DNA of 64,000 nucleotides from contig DASTGN010000006.1 of the NCBI GenBank assembly GCA_035719105.1, forward strand, positions 62,001 through 126,000. Direction: 5' to 3'. Source of the DNA: UBA8389 sp035719105. GTDB lineage: Bacteria > Bacteroidota > Bacteroidia > Bacteroidales > UBA1402. Positions 61,222 through 64,000 of the stretch are shown piece by piece. Under the pieces are notes generated by a model, which had not been told where the DNA came from, did no database searches, and saw only the letters and a program-made list of their open reading frames with translations. The stretch's first letter is position 1, and every line of letters begins with the position of its first letter. Made by a program: the position numbers and the translations under genes.

Positions 61222-62715
61222 ATGAGCGTTAAGACAATCCTATTATTTGTTTGCTTCCTATTTGCCGTGTTTATTTCGAATGCGCAGCAATCTAGAAGTT
61301 TCAAACGTGGATTGGCCTATAGTATTCCCTATCCAGAAGATTTGCCGACGCTAGGCAAAGGCATTTCTTGGTTTTATTCCTGGGGTCAAACTCCTGGATT
61401 GGCCGTTGCATCCATTTTCGACCCCTACATGGATTTTATTCCGATGGCATGGAATGGGTTGGATACGGTTGTAATGAAGAATTTTTATTCGACACACCCG
61501 AACATCAAATACATTCTCGGTTTCAATGAACCCAATTTCAAACAGCAAGCCAACTTGACACCCACTCAGGCTGCTGCAAAATGGAAATACATCGAACGGA
61601 TTGCTGACTTATACGATTTGAAAATTGTGGGACCGGCTGTGAATTACGCACCTGCCAACGGCGCTGTTTCAGAAAACGGCGTGACTTATACCGATCCGAT
61701 TCGATATTTGGATGATTTTTTCAAAGCATGTCCGAATTGCAGGGTCGACTACATCGCTGTTCATAATTACATGAATTCCGAATCGGCTTTGGAGGGTGAT
61801 ATAGCTAGGTATAAAAAATACCAAAAACCAATTTGGTTGACCGAATTTTGCGCTTACAACTCCAATCAAGGACTTACTCCGGACCTGCAAAAAGATTATA
61901 TGGTGGAGGCGTTGTCTTATTTGGAAAACGATACCTCGATTTACCGATATTCTTGGTTTATAGGCAGGAATGGAGCCGGTGAAACTGCTTTTCCATACAA
62001 TTCCTTACTGACGAATGATGACAGAGGGGTCCTGACGGAGTTGGGTTCCATTTACATCAATATGTCTTCGTTTGACAAGAATTTTTATTTTACGACACTG
62101 GATACCATTCAAGCAGAAGACTTTTCAAATTCACACAGTGCGAGTTTGAGACAATTAGACGCTGTTTCAGGAAATCTATACCTGAATAATTTCTTTTTTA
62201 AAGATTGGGCAACGTATCAAATCAATGTCCCTGAAAGTAAGGAATATACGATAACGTTCAGAATGGCTTGCATCGATGTGACCACGCTTCAGATTTTAGA
62301 TTCAGAAGGTGCTTTATTGAAAAGTCAGGACATGGCAAGTACAGGTGGATTGAATAGTTGGGGCTTCAGGACGCTCACTGTTTTTTTGCCAGCCGGAAAA
62401 CAGACCCTTCAATTAAAAAGCATGGGAGAGGGTTGCCAGGTCGATTGGTTTACCTTTTCTGACATTAATGTTGCTCTTTTGGACAGCGAATCCGCTCCAT
62501 CGTTTCGATTGTTTTCCAATTCGTCTCATAACGTTCTGAACGTAGAATCACCATTAAATACTAAAAAAATCTCCATCATGGATTCTCTTGGAAGAGTCGT
62601 CTATCAAGGTACCAATGAAAGACAAATAGATACAAGTCACTTTGCCAGAGGTGTTTATATGGTTCGATTAGTTTTTGACAACAATGTCAGCGTGTCTACC
62701 AAAATGATTAAATAA
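61222..62715 (+). CDS. T9SS-secreted GH128 endo-beta-1,3-glucanase
   Basis: The 497-residue enzyme has a signal peptide (about 1-21), a GH128 TIM-barrel (about 25-285) with KRGLAYSIPYPEDLP, SWFYSWGQTP, the acid/base Glu103 in LGFNEPNF, VDYIAVHNYM and nucleophile-type Glu208 in WLTEFCAYN. A beta-sandwich follows (about 295-415; AEDFSNSHSASLRQLDAV), resembling a carbohydrate-binding module, and a T9SS sorting domain ends with SVSTKMIK. GH128 enzymes are specific for beta-1,3-glucans, which makes this the clearest indicator of the locus substrate. It starts nine bases after the GH16 stop. Confidence 0.92.
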   Translation: MSVKTILLFVCFLFAVFISNAQQSRSFKRGLAYSIPYPEDLPTLGKGISWFYSWGQTPGLAVASIFDPYMDFIPMAWNGLDTVVMKNFYSTHPNIKYILGFNEPNFKQQANLTPTQAAAKWKYIERIADLYDLKIVGPAVNYAPANGAVSENGVTYTDPIRYLDDFFKACPNCRVDYIAVHNYMNSESALEGDIARYKKYQKPIWLTEFCAYNSNQGLTPDLQKDYMVEALSYLENDTSIYRYSWFIGRNGAGETAFPYNSLLTNDDRGVLTELGSIYINMSSFDKNFYFTTLDTIQAEDFSNSHSASLRQLDAVSGNLYLNNFFFKDWATYQINVPESKEYTITFRMACIDVTTLQILDSEGALLKSQDMASTGGLNSWGFRTLTVFLPAGKQTLQLKSMGEGCQVDWFTFSDINVALLDSESAPSFRLFSNSSHNVLNVESPLNTKKISIMDSLGRVVYQGTNERQIDTSHFARGVYMVRLVFDNNVSVSTKMIK

Positions 62716-62734
62716 TTAGAATAGTTCAAGAAAT

Positions 62735-64000
62735 ATGGAATTCGTTCAAAAAATAAAAAAGAAGAGTCTGTTGTCTGTCGTGTTTTTATTACTCGCTGTC
62801 AGTCTGTTTGCTAAAGAAAGTGTTCTTCTCAATTCAAATTGGAAGTTTACCAATTCAATCATTATAGAACCTCAGTCAACAAATTTTGATGACTCCTCTT
62901 GGGCTATGGTGAACTTGCCCCATACCTGGAACGCATTGGATGGTCAGGATGGTGGCAACGACTACTTCCGGGGAATCGGCTGGTACCGCAAACATGTAAA
63001 CGTACCTTCCAATTTTACTGGTAAAACGATGTATCTTAAAATTGGTGCAGCCAATACAACAGCCAACGTTTACGTAAATGGCAAATTAGTGGGCACTCAT
63101 ACTGGCGGTTATTCGGCTTTTATGTTTGATTGCACCCAAGACCTGTTGATTGGGCAAGATAATGTTATCGCCATTCAGGTCGACAACTCTAAAAGCATTT
63201 TGTGCCCTCCTTTATCAGCAGATTTTACCTTTTTTGGTGGGCTTACCCGAAATGTGGAATTGGTCGCTGCCAACCCCGTTCATATCAACCCAAACGAGTA
63301 CATTTCCAATACGTTGACTATGGAAGGCATTCGGGTCGCCCAGCCTGGTGTACAGCTCAAACAGAGCAATGTGTCAGGAACCTCGGCTGATTTGACGATT
63401 CTGACCAAATTGCGGAATGCCAGCGCGATTTCTGCCAATATCAGTTTGGAAATTAACGTTAAAGATGCTGCGGGTATACTAATAAAAACGTTGACGGATG
63501 CAAAAGCACTTCCCGCAAACGATACCTTGACTTCCACGTTGGCTACAACCTTTTCCAATCCTCATTTGTGGGATGGAGTCAATGATCCCTATCTGTATCG
63601 GGTTGAAGTGGTTTTGAAAGTAGACGGCGTTGAAACCGATCGTTCCGTTCAACCTTTGGGATTCCGTTATTTCAGCGTTGATTCGAACAACGGATTCTTC
63701 TTGAATGGAAAAGCGTATCCGTTGAGAGGCATCTGCATGCATGAGGAAAAAAAGGATCATGGGCATGCCGTGACGGACGCAGACAGGCGTGAAGCCATTG
63801 ATTTATTGGCGGAAACAGGTATGAACTATTTCCGGTTGTCTCACTACCAGCATGGGGATTTCACGTACGATTATTTAGACTCTTTGGGAATTATCTGTTG
63901 GGCAGAGATTCCTGCTGTCAACAGTGTGGGATTGACCATCGAGGATAACAGGATTTATCGAAAGAATGCTGCATCAATGATGTATGAACTGTTGCGCCAA
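62735..64000 (+). CDS. GH2 family glycoside hydrolase (3' end beyond window)
   Basis: A partial gene: 422 codons from the ATG at 62735 remain open to the right edge. After a signal peptide (about 1-26, ending SLFAK), a sugar-binding jelly-roll has VLLNSNWKFTN, MVNLPHTWNALDGQDGG, YFRGIGWYRKHV and ANVYVNGKLVGTHTGGYSAF. An Ig-like domain follows, and the start of the GH2 barrel is seen in FFLNGKAYPLRGICMHEE, YFRLSHYQH and GIICWAEIPAVN. The catalytic glutamates lie beyond the window. It could be a beta-galactosidase, glucuronidase or a glucan-side-chain enzyme. It starts 19 bases after GH128, so it belongs to the glucan operon. Confidence 0.92.
   Translation, partial: MEFVQKIKKKSLLSVVFLLLAVSLFAKESVLLNSNWKFTNSIIIEPQSTNFDDSSWAMVNLPHTWNALDGQDGGNDYFRGIGWYRKHVNVPSNFTGKTMYLKIGAANTTANVYVNGKLVGTHTGGYSAFMFDCTQDLLIGQDNVIAIQVDNSKSILCPPLSADFTFFGGLTRNVELVAANPVHINPNEYISNTLTMEGIRVAQPGVQLKQSNVSGTSADLTILTKLRNASAISANISLEINVKDAAGILIKTLTDAKALPANDTLTSTLATTFSNPHLWDGVNDPYLYRVEVVLKVDGVETDRSVQPLGFRYFSVDSNNGFFLNGKAYPLRGICMHEEKKDHGHAVTDADRREAIDLLAETGMNYFRLSHYQHGDFTYDYLDSLGIICWAEIPAVNSVGLTIEDNRIYRKNAASMMYELLRQ

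Noticed and set aside
1..64000. Search for CRISPR arrays, tRNA/rRNA genes, insertion sequences and attachment sites
   Set aside because: No spaced direct repeats, no cloverleaf or CCA-ended tRNA, no rRNA-like stretch and no transposase or integrase were recognised by eye; a covariance-model scan would be more sensitive.

Overview
The window comes from a Bacteroidota genome, most likely order Bacteroidales. The evidence is two SusC/SusD pairs, lipoproteins with short Bacteroidetes-type lipoboxes, at least nine proteins ending in type IX secretion (T9SS) 'PNP' sorting domains, and repeated matches to the Bacteroidetes -7 promoter element TAnnTTTG. No tRNA, rRNA, insertion sequence, phage gene or CRISPR array was seen. 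Species cannot be assigned from sequence alone.

Layout. (1) 1-9.5 kb holds ordinary chromosomal genes: a 7TM-type sensor histidine kinase cut by the left edge, a probable outer-membrane beta-barrel protein, a secreted MsrB-MsrA fusion, a DedA protein, an OadA/pyruvate-carboxylase-like carboxyltransferase whose biotinyl domain lacks the biotin lysine, an RRM RNA-binding protein, a DUF2148 protein and an MsbA-like ABC exporter. (2) 9.5-15.6 kb is a plus-strand run: GT2 glycosyltransferase, GT-C-like membrane protein, TauE/SafE permease, and a D-lactate dehydrogenase/glycolate-oxidase-type flavoprotein fused to an Fe-S/CCG module. (3) 15.6-45.8 kb is a large divergent locus that I interpret as a peptidoglycan-scavenging polysaccharide utilization locus (PUL). 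The minus arm, read from about 39.9 kb down to 16.8 kb, encodes SusC, SusD, two surface lipoproteins, a GHL10 (DigH-like) glycosidase, a DUF4623-like protein, a phosphodiester glycosidase, a metallophosphoesterase, a beta-propeller protein, an Amidase_3 N-acetylmuramoyl-L-alanine amidase and a BadF-type sugar kinase. The plus arm (40.4-45.8 kb) encodes a BadF kinase-MurQ etherase fusion, a NamZ (DUF1343/GH171) exo-N-acetylmuramidase and a NagB-PIG-L fusion. A DUF5009/NagX-like membrane protein converges on the end of the minus arm. (4) 46.0-64.0 kb is a beta-1,3-glucan-type PUL in two plus-strand operons: GH3, a giant GH3 and a beta-helix protein; then a T9SS-sorted beta-sandwich protein, SusC, SusD, GH16, GH128 and a GH2 cut by the right edge.

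How region 3 could work (inference): surface T9SS enzymes strip stem peptides (amidase), possibly remove phosphodiester-linked polymers (phosphodiester glycosidase plus metallophosphoesterase) and cut the denuded glycan (GHL10). SusCD imports the fragments. Periplasmic NamZ releases MurNAc, the DUF5009 protein carries it inward, the BadF kinase phosphorylates it, MurQ converts MurNAc-6-P to GlcNAc-6-P, and the PIG-L and NagB domains deacetylate and deaminate it toward fructose-6-P. The individual families are recognisable; the complete self-contained pathway, its T9SS export and its two fusions are the noteworthy part.

The two glucan operons share an upstream arrangement (a palindrome, then a 17-base element, then the -7 box) with spacings matching to within one base, which points to one unidentified regulator. 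No regulator gene lies inside either PUL.
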